A model generated the notes under the pieces. It saw only the letters and a list, made by a program, of their open reading frames with translations. It did no database searches and had not been told where the DNA came from. This document shows positions 9,286 through 18,292 of a stretch of DNA of 64,000 bases, piece after piece. How positions within the stretch are numbered: position 1 is the first letter of the stretch; every line of letters begins with the position of its first letter. The DNA is taken from NCBI RefSeq assembly GCF_022458865.1, contig NZ_JAJNMU010000013.1, positions 1-64,000 of the forward strand, read 5' to 3'. A program made the translations under genes and the position numbers. The stretch is from Paenibacillus periandrae. GTDB taxonomy: Bacteria > Bacillota > Bacilli > Paenibacillales > NBRC-103111.

Positions 9286-9332
9286 GAGAGGCTATTTCTG
9301 AGGTCCATCGACTTCAGAAATAGCCTCTTTAT
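9286..9332 (+). terminator. Terminator after acnA
   Basis: A 14-bp stem, GAGGCTATTTCTGA (9288-9301) with TCAGAAATAGCCTC (9314-9327), is followed by TTTATTT. Confidence 0.93.
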
Positions 9333-9366
9333 TTACGAGTTATCCTATATACGAATAGTGAAAAGC

Positions 9367-9422
9367 ACAAAAAGGAGGCTGTTCCGCAAGCACACAATCT
9401 GCTTGAGGAACAGCCTCCTTCC
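9367..9422 (-). terminator. Terminator after the large SLH protein gene
   Basis: AAGGAGGCTGTTCC pairs with GGAACAGCCTCCTT around an inner GCAAGC/GCTTG stem. On the minus strand it is followed by TTTTTG. It sits back to back with the acnA terminator. Confidence 0.9.
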
Positions 9423-9456
9423 GAATGCAATGCCTTCATCTACCTGCTGCTACAAC

Positions 9457-12400
9457 CTACAGGTTAGCTGGCAAAGCCTTCAAATATTTTTGCAGCAAAC
9501 GGACAGCAACTTGTCCAGCCTCTGCCCTTGTCATATTAGCTAACGGATAGAAATTGACAAGCGGCTTGTTCTTGGAAGGAATTGGTGACACAACATTGCT
9601 GCCGACCATAATTCCTGCAGAGTTTAATGCGTCAACCGACGAACGGGCATAATTGTTGATAGAGTCACTGTCAGCAAAAGCTTTCTCAATTTTCGCTTTA
9701 AGCTTATCGTCATTAACGGCCAGCTTCACATTCAATGCCCGTGAGATCATCACAGCCGCATCTTGTCGTGTTAATTGTAAATCCGGTGCAAATACGAGAT
9801 CGTTCAAGCCTTGAACAATACCAGCCCTTGCCGCTGTTTCGATTTCTTCGTAATTCCAAGTGGCCGAACGGCTTCCTGGGATAATGTCGAAGAACGTCTT
9901 TTTATCATCATAATTCAATCTCATACCTAATGAACGAACAAGCAGGGCAGCAAATTCACCACGAGTTACATAATCGGAAGCTCCAAAATCGTTGCTGCGA
10001 AGTGCAGGCATGTACCCTTTAGCCAGCAGTGTTTGCAAAATGTTTCTTGCCCACTCATGATTGGATACATCCTCATAACCATATTTCAGCTTACCAACCA
10101 TATAGTATCCGAAGTTATCAAATGGAACCTCAATTGTTTTTGCTTTAACATTGACTTCCCCGCCAATATTTCTCCAAATTCCATCGTCTCCCAAATAAAA
10201 CACCGTTACTTCCGTAGCCGATTGATCCACGACAGCATCATTGTATTTAAGGGTTAATGTTCCACGATCAGTTGGTAAAATCTTACGATTGGCGTAATTG
10301 TTATAACGCGTGTAGGTACCTTCTGTTGAATATGGTGCTAGTCCTCCTGTAACGTACTTATAATCAGAAGCTCCTACCTTGGATTGCTCACCAAGTCCTG
10401 CGGAAATCCAGAAATAATCCGATACTCTTGTAAAATGGTCACGACCCAAATCATTCGAGAACTGCGTAGACAACGAGCTATCGATAGGGATAACGGTTTG
10501 TGACGTTTGTGGTGTCCGGAAGTCAATATCCGTACCTAATTTTTGGTTATAATCATTCACAAGATCGGTATTACCGTTCTTAGGATCGGCAATTCCGAAC
10601 AATATATTACCTGTCGGCTCAATCTTTCCATCAATGACACGGCGCAATACGTTCGTCTTAGGGAACGTCAATTGCAGACTTTTGTTGAATACATCATGTT
10701 TGGTTCCAAGCGGCTCCATGAACATGGTGCCTACACCAGTACTTGTTACATAACGTACAGTGATCGTTTCTTTAGCTTGGTTAGTACCATTCTGTACTAC
10801 CAAATTGATTTTATTATCAGTGTCACCCTTTAGACCCGTTAACGTATAGACAAAACGATTCGCAACGTCTGTACGAGGCTTTGCAGAATTTCCGTTGATC
10901 TTCACATCAGAAGCTCCAACTGCTTCTACATCAAAGGTGATGAAATTTCTATTTACAATGATCTTATCGCCAGTATTGGCAATAGGCGCGAGCAAACGAT
11001 ACGGAACGCTTTGACTTATAACCGTAAGCGTCTGGTTTACCTTGGCACCTGCAGCATTGGTTAATTCAATCGTATACACATGGGTTCCGGCAGAAAGGGG
11101 AACATCATTCATACGAATTTTAAACCCGCTTGTTGTCCCATCGTAGTTAACAGAGCTGTAATACGCATTACCAGCAGTAGAACCAGGTGTAGGACTACCA
11201 GTATACATCAGATTCTGGCCTTCTCTGACAGTAACAAGATTCGCTCCTGCACCTTCAATGAAAAAGTCGAATTTAGCCAACGTTGTAGTATACGTGCTAT
11301 TACTTAAAATAAGCTCAGGTGAAGCCGGTAAATAGACGGTTGGGTCTGTACTACTAATATCTCCGCGCGGCCCGTTTGGAGGCGTTAGCGGACGAACGAT
11401 ATTGATGTTAGGTGTGTTCTCATCCACGACGTAGAACGTTACTTCCTTCGTATACTTACGTAAAATCCCTGGTGTTGGAAGTATATTATCACTGTAATCG
11501 ACAATAATTTTGAGCACGTTCCGCCCTGTAAAGAGTGGACCTGGTTGTATGCCCGGCGTGGCCAGATCGGAGTCTCCAATGATTAATTGAGTTGGGTCGA
11601 TATCATATGAACCATCTGGCTGTTTTGCGGAAATATTAGGAAATGGAACAACTGTATTATTAATAATTAATTGCTTGGCCAGCATACTGTCGCCAAATCC
11701 AATGATTTTCCCTTTTAACGTGATACTTTGAACCGATGCTGAAGAAGAATTAATATTGAACACCTGGTCGTTGTAAATATTATCCAGGTCGACGTACAGC
11801 TTGGCTACGAACGTAATTTTACCTGTATAGGAAACCGGAGCCGTTCCAGCGGAGAATGCCAGAGTCTGGGTCCCTTCTGGCAAACCCGTTATTTTATAAA
11901 TTTGCTTGCCTGCGTTAACCGTACCAGTTGGAACAACTGCTTCCAATGTCACTCCCAGTGATACGGTTCCAAGAGGCTGGATGGCAACCTTTAATTCATT
12001 AGCCGTACCTGCCGCAGTCAAAGGTTGCGACGGATCAACCATGATATAAAAATCCGATCCGGTTACACTTGAGCCGTTGAAAGGAACCGCTGAAGTACTG
12101 TCGTCAACAGCACCACCTGTATATTCAGGCGATAGCAACTCAACACCTCTTATTACTGTTCCAGATACATGCTTGAAGCTAAAAGCTTTACCAATAGCAA
12201 TCGGAGCCGCTGCTAATGTAGGATACGTTAGAGACACGATAACCGGCTGTGTGGAGCTTGGATCGCTGATTGTAGCCGGCAGGCTAAATGCAGTAGTCTT
12301 AAACTTGACCAATTTATAAGCGGGGTCGCCATACGTATTGGTAATTACCGTTTCTACAGTATTTTTGGGAGCAGGGGCGGGAGGATCAGGAAGTAGGCTT

Positions 12401-13335
12401 GCAGCCTGCCCGTTTATAGTAATACCAACATTCGTATCATCGAAGGTTTCAGCTTGGAAAGGATACAGCACTTCCATCGTAAGTGATGCTGTAGTAGCTG
12501 GGTCGGTCAATGTCGGAATTGTACCCAGAATATCCTTCGTTTCCGATCCTTCAGTGATACTGACTGCAGTGAAAGGCTGAGTCGGGTCATAGTAATACAC
12601 CTGACGCTTTACATTAACGGAATCCGTGTTATTGGACAAGGTGATGTCGAATTTATTCAATCCGGGAGTCAATGTAATGGCAGGAGCATAATAGAGCCCA
12701 TTGCTTAGTACTGAGGCGCTTTGCCCATTCACAGTTACTTTCGTGGCATTACTTGCATTCCCTTGAATGTAAGCCACACTATTCGTCAGAACCAAACCTG
12801 TGCTCTCATTCAAGTCATAGTTTTGGTTATTCGACGTAATTTGCAATGTATTAATTAACGGTGCCGTATCGTACAACACGTAGAACACATCGGTTTTCGT
12901 TGCACCGCCCTGCGACCCGTTAAAGGTCAGACGATTGTAACCGGGAAACAACTGAACACCGCTAATCTGAAACCGATTATTGGTAGCACCGACGGACGTA
13001 TTAAAGGTTCTGCCGGATTGTGCTGTCCAAGCTGAGTTGTTGATGGAAACAATTTGATCGACAGTTAGCGTCAAGGTACTTCCGGTCATTTGCTGGAATG
13101 AACCTGTGACGGAAAGAGTGCCTACATTCGTAACCTTCGCTGTCGTCCGATTCAGGTTGGCGCGAGCAGCAGGCGTGGAGGAAATATCCATATTTCCAGT
13201 TACAGATAGTGACGCGTCATCTGGAATAAAAAAACTGGATGCTGCCTGGGCCGCAGGTAACGGAAGAATCGAGACCAGCAATGCAAACATAAGCGTAAAA
13301 TTTATTAATTTCTTCATGTGTTTCAAGTATTTCAA
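9457..13335 (-). CDS. Large secreted S-layer homology (SLH) domain protein
   Basis: A 1292-residue exported surface protein. The first 31 residues form a signal peptide (KK, hydrophobic core, cleavage near AAQAA|SS). Residues about 35-1080 are beta-rich, with repeated Ig/bacterial-adhesin-like modules. The last ~190 residues carry three SLH modules (near YEDVSNHEWARNIL, FFDIIPGSRSATWNY and FADSDSINNYARS) that anchor such proteins to pyruvylated wall polymers. The start is a TTG at 13335: AAGGAG lies 8 bases before it, while the in-frame ATG at 13317 has no suitable site. Divergent from a second SLH gene at 13601. It may be the main S-layer protein or an SLH-anchored adhesin; its own function is not readable from sequence. 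Confidence 0.9.
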   Translation of the reverse strand: MKYLKHMKKLINFTLMFALLVSILPLPAAQAASSFFIPDDASLSVTGNMDISSTPAARANLNRTTAKVTNVGTLSVTGSFQQMTGSTLTLTVDQIVSINNSAWTAQSGRTFNTSVGATNNRFQISGVQLFPGYNRLTFNGSQGGATKTDVFYVLYDTAPLINTLQITSNNQNYDLNESTGLVLTNSVAYIQGNASNATKVTVNGQSASVLSNGLYYAPAITLTPGLNKFDITLSNNTDSVNVKRQVYYYDPTQPFTAVSITEGSETKDILGTIPTLTDPATTASLTMEVLYPFQAETFDDTNVGITINGQAASLLPDPPAPAPKNTVETVITNTYGDPAYKLVKFKTTAFSLPATISDPSSTQPVIVSLTYPTLAAAPIAIGKAFSFKHVSGTVIRGVELLSPEYTGGAVDDSTSAVPFNGSSVTGSDFYIMVDPSQPLTAAGTANELKVAIQPLGTVSLGVTLEAVVPTGTVNAGKQIYKITGLPEGTQTLAFSAGTAPVSYTGKITFVAKLYVDLDNIYNDQVFNINSSSASVQSITLKGKIIGFGDSMLAKQLIINNTVVPFPNISAKQPDGSYDIDPTQLIIGDSDLATPGIQPGPLFTGRNVLKIIVDYSDNILPTPGILRKYTKEVTFYVVDENTPNINIVRPLTPPNGPRGDISSTDPTVYLPASPELILSNSTYTTTLAKFDFFIEGAGANLVTVREGQNLMYTGSPTPGSTAGNAYYSSVNYDGTTSGFKIRMNDVPLSAGTHVYTIELTNAAGAKVNQTLTVISQSVPYRLLAPIANTGDKIIVNRNFITFDVEAVGASDVKINGNSAKPRTDVANRFVYTLTGLKGDTDNKINLVVQNGTNQAKETITVRYVTSTGVGTMFMEPLGTKHDVFNKSLQLTFPKTNVLRRVIDGKIEPTGNILFGIADPKNGNTDLVNDYNQKLGTDIDFRTPQTSQTVIPIDSSLSTQFSNDLGRDHFTRVSDYFWISAGLGEQSKVGASDYKYVTGGLAPYSTEGTYTRYNNYANRKILPTDRGTLTLKYNDAVVDQSATEVTVFYLGDDGIWRNIGGEVNVKAKTIEVPFDNFGYYMVGKLKYGYEDVSNHEWARNILQTLLAKGYMPALRSNDFGASDYVTRGEFAALLVRSLGMRLNYDDKKTFFDIIPGSRSATWNYEEIETAARAGIVQGLNDLVFAPDLQLTRQDAAVMISRALNVKLAVNDDKLKAKIEKAFADSDSINNYARSSVDALNSAGIMVGSNVVSPIPSKNKPLVNFYPLANMTRAEAGQVAVRLLQKYLKALPANL

Positions 13336-13571
13336 TGCAATCGCTCCTTATTTATAAATCGTAATTTGGCTCCAACTTTCCCCGAACTTGTCCTACCATC
13401 ACCACCCTAATTCTAACCCCTCTAGCATTATTGACCTGAAAACAGAATTTCCCCAATAGACTATGATACTTATATCGGCTTGAGAGCATATTTTTTTTAA
13501 CAATCATTGAAAAAAGTTCCCCTCTAACAATCTTGCAATACAAATATCAACTTTCCCTTTAGTTTTACCGA

Positions 13572-13577
13572 TATAAT
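13572..13577 (+). promoter_or_regulatory. Likely -10 element of the second SLH gene
   Basis: A consensus TATAAT lies 24 bases before the start codon. The -35 region 17 bases upstream (AACTTT) is poor, so an activator or another sigma factor may be used. Confidence 0.4.
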
Positions 13578-13600
13578 GGGAGAGATTGGAGGATTGAAAC

Positions 13601-14971
13601 ATGATAAACAAGTACGTTAAAAAGATGAAATCGGCTGCATGGCTGTTAGCCATCGCATTAATTGTGCCCGGCCCGTCAGCTAAAGCTCAAGTTTCGTTCA
13701 GCGATATCGATATGCAGCAGAAGGCTTGGGCAGTCAGCTCCATTTATGTAATGGCGGAAAAACAGGTGCTGACTGGTTACACGGATGGAACCTTTCGACC
13801 AGATAAGACAATTACCAAAGCGGAATGGACGCAAATGATTTACAAGCTATTTAATACGTACCGTCCTAATTTAACGGCAACAGGGCAGCAAAAAATCAAT
13901 GGATTTGCCGATGTAACTACGCAGCATTGGGCTTACCAGCCTATTTCAGAAATTTTCAACTATTCGTTTCAGTGGGGCGTATATGGAGTTGCTCCAGATG
14001 GGCAGCTAACCTTCCAGCCTGATACAGAGCTAAGCCGATTAGAGCTGTCCAATATGCTGTACTCGTTCTTTGATACCCGTTTGATAGATCGGCGATTAAG
14101 CTCTAACGACGTTTGCTCTGTGACAGCGAGTCTCAGGGATATGCCTGTGAAATTTTTCAAAAATAAAGATGATTATGATGCGGCCGTAAAAGCAGACGGT
14201 CGGTTGGATAACGCAAATGTCCAGATCACGACCAGCAACGGCGTTTTACCCTCTTTATTTATGGGAACAGACGCGGTCGATTGCAGTTTTGGAACCGATG
14301 GTTTTTCCAATGCACAATCAAGCAGCTTAGCCAGTCTGCAAGCTTCCGGAATCATGACGGCAACTGCCGATGGATATTTTCGTCCACTGGATAAAGTCAC
14401 ACGTGCCGAAGCTGTAACGATCCTAAACCGTATTTACAACTTTCTCAAGAAAAATTACTGGCTGCCCGACTATTCCAACATCAGTCTTGAGCAAGCCAAC
14501 AGCGGAGACCAAGGAAACAGTGCTGGTGGAGGTGGCTTAACAGGCTCTATAGGCAACGGCTCTGGGGGTTACGGAGGAACGAACGGGGGCAGCGGCTCCA
14601 ATCCAACAACAGTCAAGGTACGTGATTATTTCAAGCTGCAAGGACCTAACAATGACATTGGCACATTGGCCAAAAATGTCAAAAAAGACGGAGAGATCGA
14701 AACCGCAGTCACTCCTCTGGATTACAAGTATCTCACTATCAACCTGGTAAGTCAGGATAAAACGGAAATGGTCGACCTTATAGTGAATATTGATGGTAAA
14801 TCCAATTTGTATAAACAGGAATCATTTCCTTTGACTCTAGAGGTTAGCGGTGCCCAATCGGTTGGGCTGCGCACACAGCAAAGGAACACATCAATCATCA
14901 ATAAAAAGGGCGGCACCATTACGCTGACCGTCAAGCTGGATAAGCAAAAGCCATTGCCTGTCGATCCATAA
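13601..14971 (+). CDS. Secreted SLH-domain protein with glycine-rich linker
   Basis: A 456-residue exported protein. Residues 1-30 are a signal peptide ending in AKAQ. About residues 31-290 contain three SLH-type modules, clearest around VLTGYTDGTFRPDKTITKAEW and IMTATADGYFRPLDKVTRAEAV. Residues about 300-338 are a Gly/Ser/Asn linker, followed by a ~115-residue beta-rich C-terminal domain I do not recognise. Here the SLH modules are N-terminal, the opposite of its divergent neighbour. ATG 13601 follows GGAGG at 8 bases. It probably displays its C-terminal domain on the wall; that is inferred from domain order. Confidence 0.88.
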   Translation: MINKYVKKMKSAAWLLAIALIVPGPSAKAQVSFSDIDMQQKAWAVSSIYVMAEKQVLTGYTDGTFRPDKTITKAEWTQMIYKLFNTYRPNLTATGQQKINGFADVTTQHWAYQPISEIFNYSFQWGVYGVAPDGQLTFQPDTELSRLELSNMLYSFFDTRLIDRRLSSNDVCSVTASLRDMPVKFFKNKDDYDAAVKADGRLDNANVQITTSNGVLPSLFMGTDAVDCSFGTDGFSNAQSSSLASLQASGIMTATADGYFRPLDKVTRAEAVTILNRIYNFLKKNYWLPDYSNISLEQANSGDQGNSAGGGGLTGSIGNGSGGYGGTNGGSGSNPTTVKVRDYFKLQGPNNDIGTLAKNVKKDGEIETAVTPLDYKYLTINLVSQDKTEMVDLIVNIDGKSNLYKQESFPLTLEVSGAQSVGLRTQQRNTSIINKKGGTITLTVKLDKQKPLPVDP

Positions 14972-14997
14972 GCTGTACAGCATGCAGTACAATTCTT

Positions 14998-15046
14998 ACG
15001 CCTCATACACCATGTTCAATGGTATATGAGGCTTATTTGTTTTTAT
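14998..15046 (+). terminator. Terminator after the second SLH gene
   Basis: GCCTCATA and ACCAT (15000-15013) pair with ATGGT and TATGAGGC (15019-15032), followed by TTATTTGTTTTTATTG. Confidence 0.88.
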
Positions 15047-15095
15047 TGTCGGGTGCGATGAGCATGTTTAGGTTATACAACTGATGTGTGGTCAG

Positions 15096-15133
15096 CAAAA
15101 AACACAGCTTTCCGACAATCCGGCAAGCTGTGC
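15096..15133 (-). terminator. Terminator after the IclR-family gene
   Basis: CACAGCTT (15103-15110) pairs with AAGCTGTG (15125-15132), with an inner CCG/CGG stem, then a run of T on the minus strand. Confidence 0.85.
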
Positions 15134-15155
15134 TGAGGTTGGTTATGGGATTCAT

Positions 15156-15899
15156 TCATCTGAGCATCTTACCCATTCGACGGGCAGCTTCGATCAATAC
15201 AGGAGCATGCTCCTTCATCTTTGCTAACGTTAACCGATTGGAAGGACCGCTGACCGCCAAGGAAGCTACCAGCTGCTGTGCCTGATTATAGATCGGTACA
15301 GCAACGGCTGCAGTCCCAAGCTCTCGCTCCTCCACACTTGTTGCATAGCCCAGTGCTCTGGCCTCAGCCAATTGTTGAAGAAAGACGGTGCGTTCCAGAG
15401 CCGTTGGTAAATTGTGAGCCTTCATCAACGCCTCCAACAACTGCGGCTCGGCGAAGGCTACCAGAATCTTGCTCGATGCACCGACATACAGCGGCAGCCT
15501 TGCCCCTATCGGAGCCACGCGTCTTATCGCTTGGTTACTTTCTACCGCCTGCACGCGAACCCGCTCCAAGCCATCACATACATATAGACTGATCGTCTCA
15601 TCCAACTGATCACGCAGTCTTTCCATTTCCGGAAGCAGAATCATGGCAGGATCATGAGTATGCACCATATTGGCGGACAGCTCCCATATTCGGAAGCCTA
15701 ATCGGTATTTATCTGTTGCAAAATCACGCAATATAAAGCCCTTTCCCTCCAATGATGCCAGCAAACGGTGCACCGTGCTTTTATGAAGGGACACGCGGAC
15801 GGCAATTTCCGTCAAGCTCAGATCAGATTCATCTGTAAAACAAAGCAGTATATCCAAGGCGCGCTCCACCGCACGCACTGTTAATTTGCCGTCCTCCAT
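15156..15899 (-). CDS. IclR family transcriptional regulator
   Basis: A 247-residue regulator. Residues about 5-65 form the winged helix-turn-helix (ALDILLCF..., LTEIAVRVSLHKSTVHRLLASLE), and residues about 80-247 form the IclR effector domain (SLYVCDGLERVRVQAVES, VGASSKILVAF, GYATSVEERELGTAAVAVPI). IclR proteins usually sense small organic acids or aromatics and often repress their own gene. The ATG at 15899 follows GGGGG at 8 bases; a GTG lies one codon earlier. It is transcribed alone, divergent from the hydrolase gene. A perfect GTTTCA-N5-TGAAAC repeat lies just after its promoter and an identical one stands in front of acnA, which suggests autoregulation and aconitase control. The effector is unknown. 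Confidence 0.93.
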   Translation of the reverse strand: MEDGKLTVRAVERALDILLCFTDESDLSLTEIAVRVSLHKSTVHRLLASLEGKGFILRDFATDKYRLGFRIWELSANMVHTHDPAMILLPEMERLRDQLDETISLYVCDGLERVRVQAVESNQAIRRVAPIGARLPLYVGASSKILVAFAEPQLLEALMKAHNLPTALERTVFLQQLAEARALGYATSVEERELGTAAVAVPIYNQAQQLVASLAVSGPSNRLTLAKMKEHAPVLIEAARRMGKMLR

Positions 15900-15920
15900 C
15901 ACGATTTCCCCCGATTTTTA

Positions 15921-15937
15921 GTTTCACTTGATGAAAC
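15921..15937. promoter_or_regulatory. Inverted repeat GTTTCA-N5-TGAAAC, candidate IclR-family operator
   Basis: A perfect 6-5-6 dyad lies 22 bases upstream of the IclR-family start codon and about 6 bases downstream of its predicted transcription start. The same arms with the same spacing occur at 6470-6486 in the acnA leader. Confidence 0.5.
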
Positions 15938-15949
15938 CCTGTTACATAT

Positions 15950-15979
15950 AGTATAACTCATGTCTGCATATACCGCAAA
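15950..15979 (-). promoter_or_regulatory. Promoter of the IclR-family gene
   Basis: On the minus strand TTTGCG (15974-15979) and TATACT (15950-15955) are separated by 18 bases. The rest of the intergenic stretch up to 16222 is AT-rich and shows no gene. Confidence 0.5.
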
Positions 15980-16222
15980 GAGTTTATTGCCGATAAACCA
16001 TAACTTGGTTCTACTATTACATGTATATTACAGGAGGTTTACATTTCTCCCCGTTGATTGACGATACACGATTCCGGTCTTACTATTAGAAGTAATTAGA
16101 CGAATTAACAACAATTTATGAATGTTTTATAGCACATCCTCGTGATCCTATTATCTTAGCAAATAGCCGTCCGTTGTGCACTTTCAACATCATGTTAATT
16201 TAGTCAACTAGGAGGGATTTCG

Positions 16223-17242
16223 ATGGATACCAACCCCTTGCCATCCGTTCAACTAACCACTGCACAAATAGAAACCGCTCTCACCCGGTCGCTTCAAATC
16301 AAACGCAGAGTGAAACAGGTGCTTATTGCACTGCTTTCCTTACTACTCCTCTTATTCAGCCTTCTTATGGCGTTCCATGCCTATGTTGCCTGGTCCTTGG
16401 CAAGGCCTCATATCGATCCGCTGCGTTCCAATCCAAGCTTGTCGTTCGGAGCCGCGTATGAAGATATTACGTTTCCAAGCTTGAACGATAGCTCTGTCTT
16501 ATCAGGTTGGTATATCCCTGCGGCATCCTCTGCAAATATCGGTAAAACCGTTATATTCTCACATGGCTACGGCGGCAACAGAGAGGAAATCTGGGTGCCT
16601 TTGTACAGCTTGGCTCAAGAGCTTCATAAGCAAAATTACAATGTGCTGATGTTCGACTATGGATATGTACAACCTGAAATCAGCGCAACCGGTGGAATTC
16701 GTGAGTCTCAGGAACTGCTTGGTGCCGTCAAATACGCCAAGGAAAAGGGTGCGGAATCCGTATATATTTGGGGCTTCTCCATGGGGGCAGGTACAGCTCT
16801 GCAAGCCGCGCTTCAGACTAAGGATATCGATGGGATGATTCTGGATAGCACCTTCATTCTGGAACCGGAAACGATGTATCACAACATGAAGCAAATGGCT
16901 AATCTGCCTAAGTTCCCTTCACTCGCGCTTGTACATTTATTTTTCCCACTTATTAATGGTGTTAGTCTGAATCAAATTCCATATACTCAAGTCAAGGAAG
17001 CGCAATATCAGATGCCCATTTTGTTTATTCATGGCAAACAAGACCAACGGGCTCCTTATGAAATGGTTCAGGAGATTTTCCGTAATCAATCTGCAAGCTC
17101 CAACGCACAGCTGTGGCTTACGCCTAATGATACGCACGAGCTTATATTTAAAGCACAAAAGAAAACCTATTTATCAGTGACTATGGGATTTCTTAAGGGT
17201 ATGAATACCAAGCCTGCTCTCGCGGCTAACAGCGGGATTTAA
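16223..17242 (+). CDS. Membrane-anchored alpha/beta hydrolase
   Basis: 339 residues. A transmembrane helix near residues 34-58 (preceded by KRRVK) anchors the protein, so the catalytic domain probably faces outside. The alpha/beta-hydrolase elements are in order: SHGYGGNREE oxyanion region (about residue 113), the nucleophile motif GFSMG (about residue 181), an acidic residue in HGKQDQRAP (about residue 276), and the catalytic His in NDTHELI (about residue 306). This resembles the YqkD/BEM46-like family, whose substrates are mostly undefined. ATG 16223 follows AGGAGGG at 6 bases. It is a single gene with a terminator shared with folE. Confidence 0.88.
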   Translation: MDTNPLPSVQLTTAQIETALTRSLQIKRRVKQVLIALLSLLLLLFSLLMAFHAYVAWSLARPHIDPLRSNPSLSFGAAYEDITFPSLNDSSVLSGWYIPAASSANIGKTVIFSHGYGGNREEIWVPLYSLAQELHKQNYNVLMFDYGYVQPEISATGGIRESQELLGAVKYAKEKGAESVYIWGFSMGAGTALQAALQTKDIDGMILDSTFILEPETMYHNMKQMANLPKFPSLALVHLFFPLINGVSLNQIPYTQVKEAQYQMPILFIHGKQDQRAPYEMVQEIFRNQSASSNAQLWLTPNDTHELIFKAQKKTYLSVTMGFLKGMNTKPALAANSGI

Positions 17243-17306
17243 GTAAGGCCATTGCGTCAAAATCCCCTTGCAGGGAATCCAATTGTATCGATATAAGAAT
17301 TTATAA

Positions 17307-17354
17307 AAAACAGGCTGGCATCCTTCCTAAGTAGGGCGGACGTTAGCCTGTTTA
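17307..17354. terminator. Bidirectional terminator between the hydrolase and folE
   Basis: AACAGGCT (17309-17316) pairs with AGCCTGTT (17345-17352) around a long inner region. A T run follows on the minus side (TTTTTTATAA) and a shorter one on the plus side. Confidence 0.7.
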
Positions 17355-17364
17355 TTGTTGTCGT

Positions 17365-17955
17365 TTATTGCTTGAGTAAGGACAAAAATTCTGAACGGAG
17401 GGCCGCATTGGTACGGAAAGTACCGCGGACTGCTGAGGTTACCGTCTGGCTGCCTGTTTTTTTCACACCTCTGGAGCACATGCACAGATGCTCTCCTTCG
17501 ACAACAACCATGCAGCCATGTGGTGTCAATTCCTCTTCCAAAATATTGGCCAAATCCGATGTAATCCGCTCCTGTACCTGCAGCTTACGGGTCACAGCGT
17601 CAACCAATCTGGCAAATTTACTGAGGCCGGCGATTTTACCGCTTGGAACGTATCCGATATGGATTTTACCGAAAAAAGGTGCCATATGATGCTCACATTG
17701 GCTGTAATAGACGATATCTTTTATGATTACAAGCTCTTCATGCTTCTCATCGAAGGTTACACCTAAAATATCCTTATAGTCTGCCTCATAGCCTGCGAAT
17801 ATTTCTTCATACATCCGGGTTACTCTTGCCGGTGTTTCCAACAAGCCCTCCCGATCAATGTCTTCACCAACCAACCGTAAAATCTCGCGGACATGCCCTT
17901 CGATTAATGCACGGTTGTTTATTACACTCGTATTCCTATAATCTTTAGCTGGCAT
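17365..17955 (-). CDS. folE: GTP cyclohydrolase I
   Basis: A 196-residue, zinc-dependent enzyme that converts GTP to 7,8-dihydroneopterin triphosphate, the first step of folate synthesis and also a feeder of queuosine precursors. The zinc-binding parts SQCEHHMAPF and CMCSRGVKK and the GxIPxxK-like segment YVPSGKIAGLSKFAR are present, with RTNAALRSEFL at the C-terminus. Length fits the bacterial type IA enzyme. ATG 17955 follows AGGTGG at about 10 bases. It lies 24 bases downstream of yneF on the same strand. The epoxyqueuosine reductase gene queG is close by, though no shared transcript is proven. Confidence 0.97.
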   Translation of the reverse strand: MPAKDYRNTSVINNRALIEGHVREILRLVGEDIDREGLLETPARVTRMYEEIFAGYEADYKDILGVTFDEKHEELVIIKDIVYYSQCEHHMAPFFGKIHIGYVPSGKIAGLSKFARLVDAVTRKLQVQERITSDLANILEEELTPHGCMVVVEGEHLCMCSRGVKKTGSQTVTSAVRGTFRTNAALRSEFLSLLKQ

Positions 17956-17979
17956 GACTTCGGTTCCACCTCTCTGGAA

Positions 17980-18195
17980 TTAAGGACGAAATTTTCGATT
18001 ATTCTTCATCATTTGCTGGGCTTTGCCGAGCTGCTTCTTGTCCAGGTTATAACCCATTTTTTTGGCCATTTCCTGCAGCATCTCCGGATTGCTTTGCATT
18101 TTTTCAAGCTGTCTGCGCAAATAATACACACCCGCGAAAAATCCGCCTACCGCACCGACAAGCAAAGTTAGAATTGGAATAATATAGTTCCACAT
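17980..18195 (-). CDS. yneF: YneF family membrane protein (UPF0154)
   Basis: A 71-residue protein with one N-terminal membrane helix (residues about 3-25) and a basic, helical cytosolic tail. The layout, with the phrases YYLRRQLEKMQSNP and MAKKMGYNLDKKQL, is that of YneF, a small Firmicute membrane protein of unknown function. It is complete. ATG 18195 is preceded by GAGGTG at about 11 bases. Lies directly upstream of folE. Confidence 0.92.
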   Translation of the reverse strand: MWNYIIPILTLLVGAVGGFFAGVYYLRRQLEKMQSNPEMLQEMAKKMGYNLDKKQLGKAQQMMKNNRKFRP

Positions 18196-18292
18196 CGTTG
18201 CTTATTCACCTCATTAACTATTGATCATTATTGTATCTTAACAAATAAGAGGAATACGTACAACTCACTTTTGACAATGTTCTGCACAGCAC

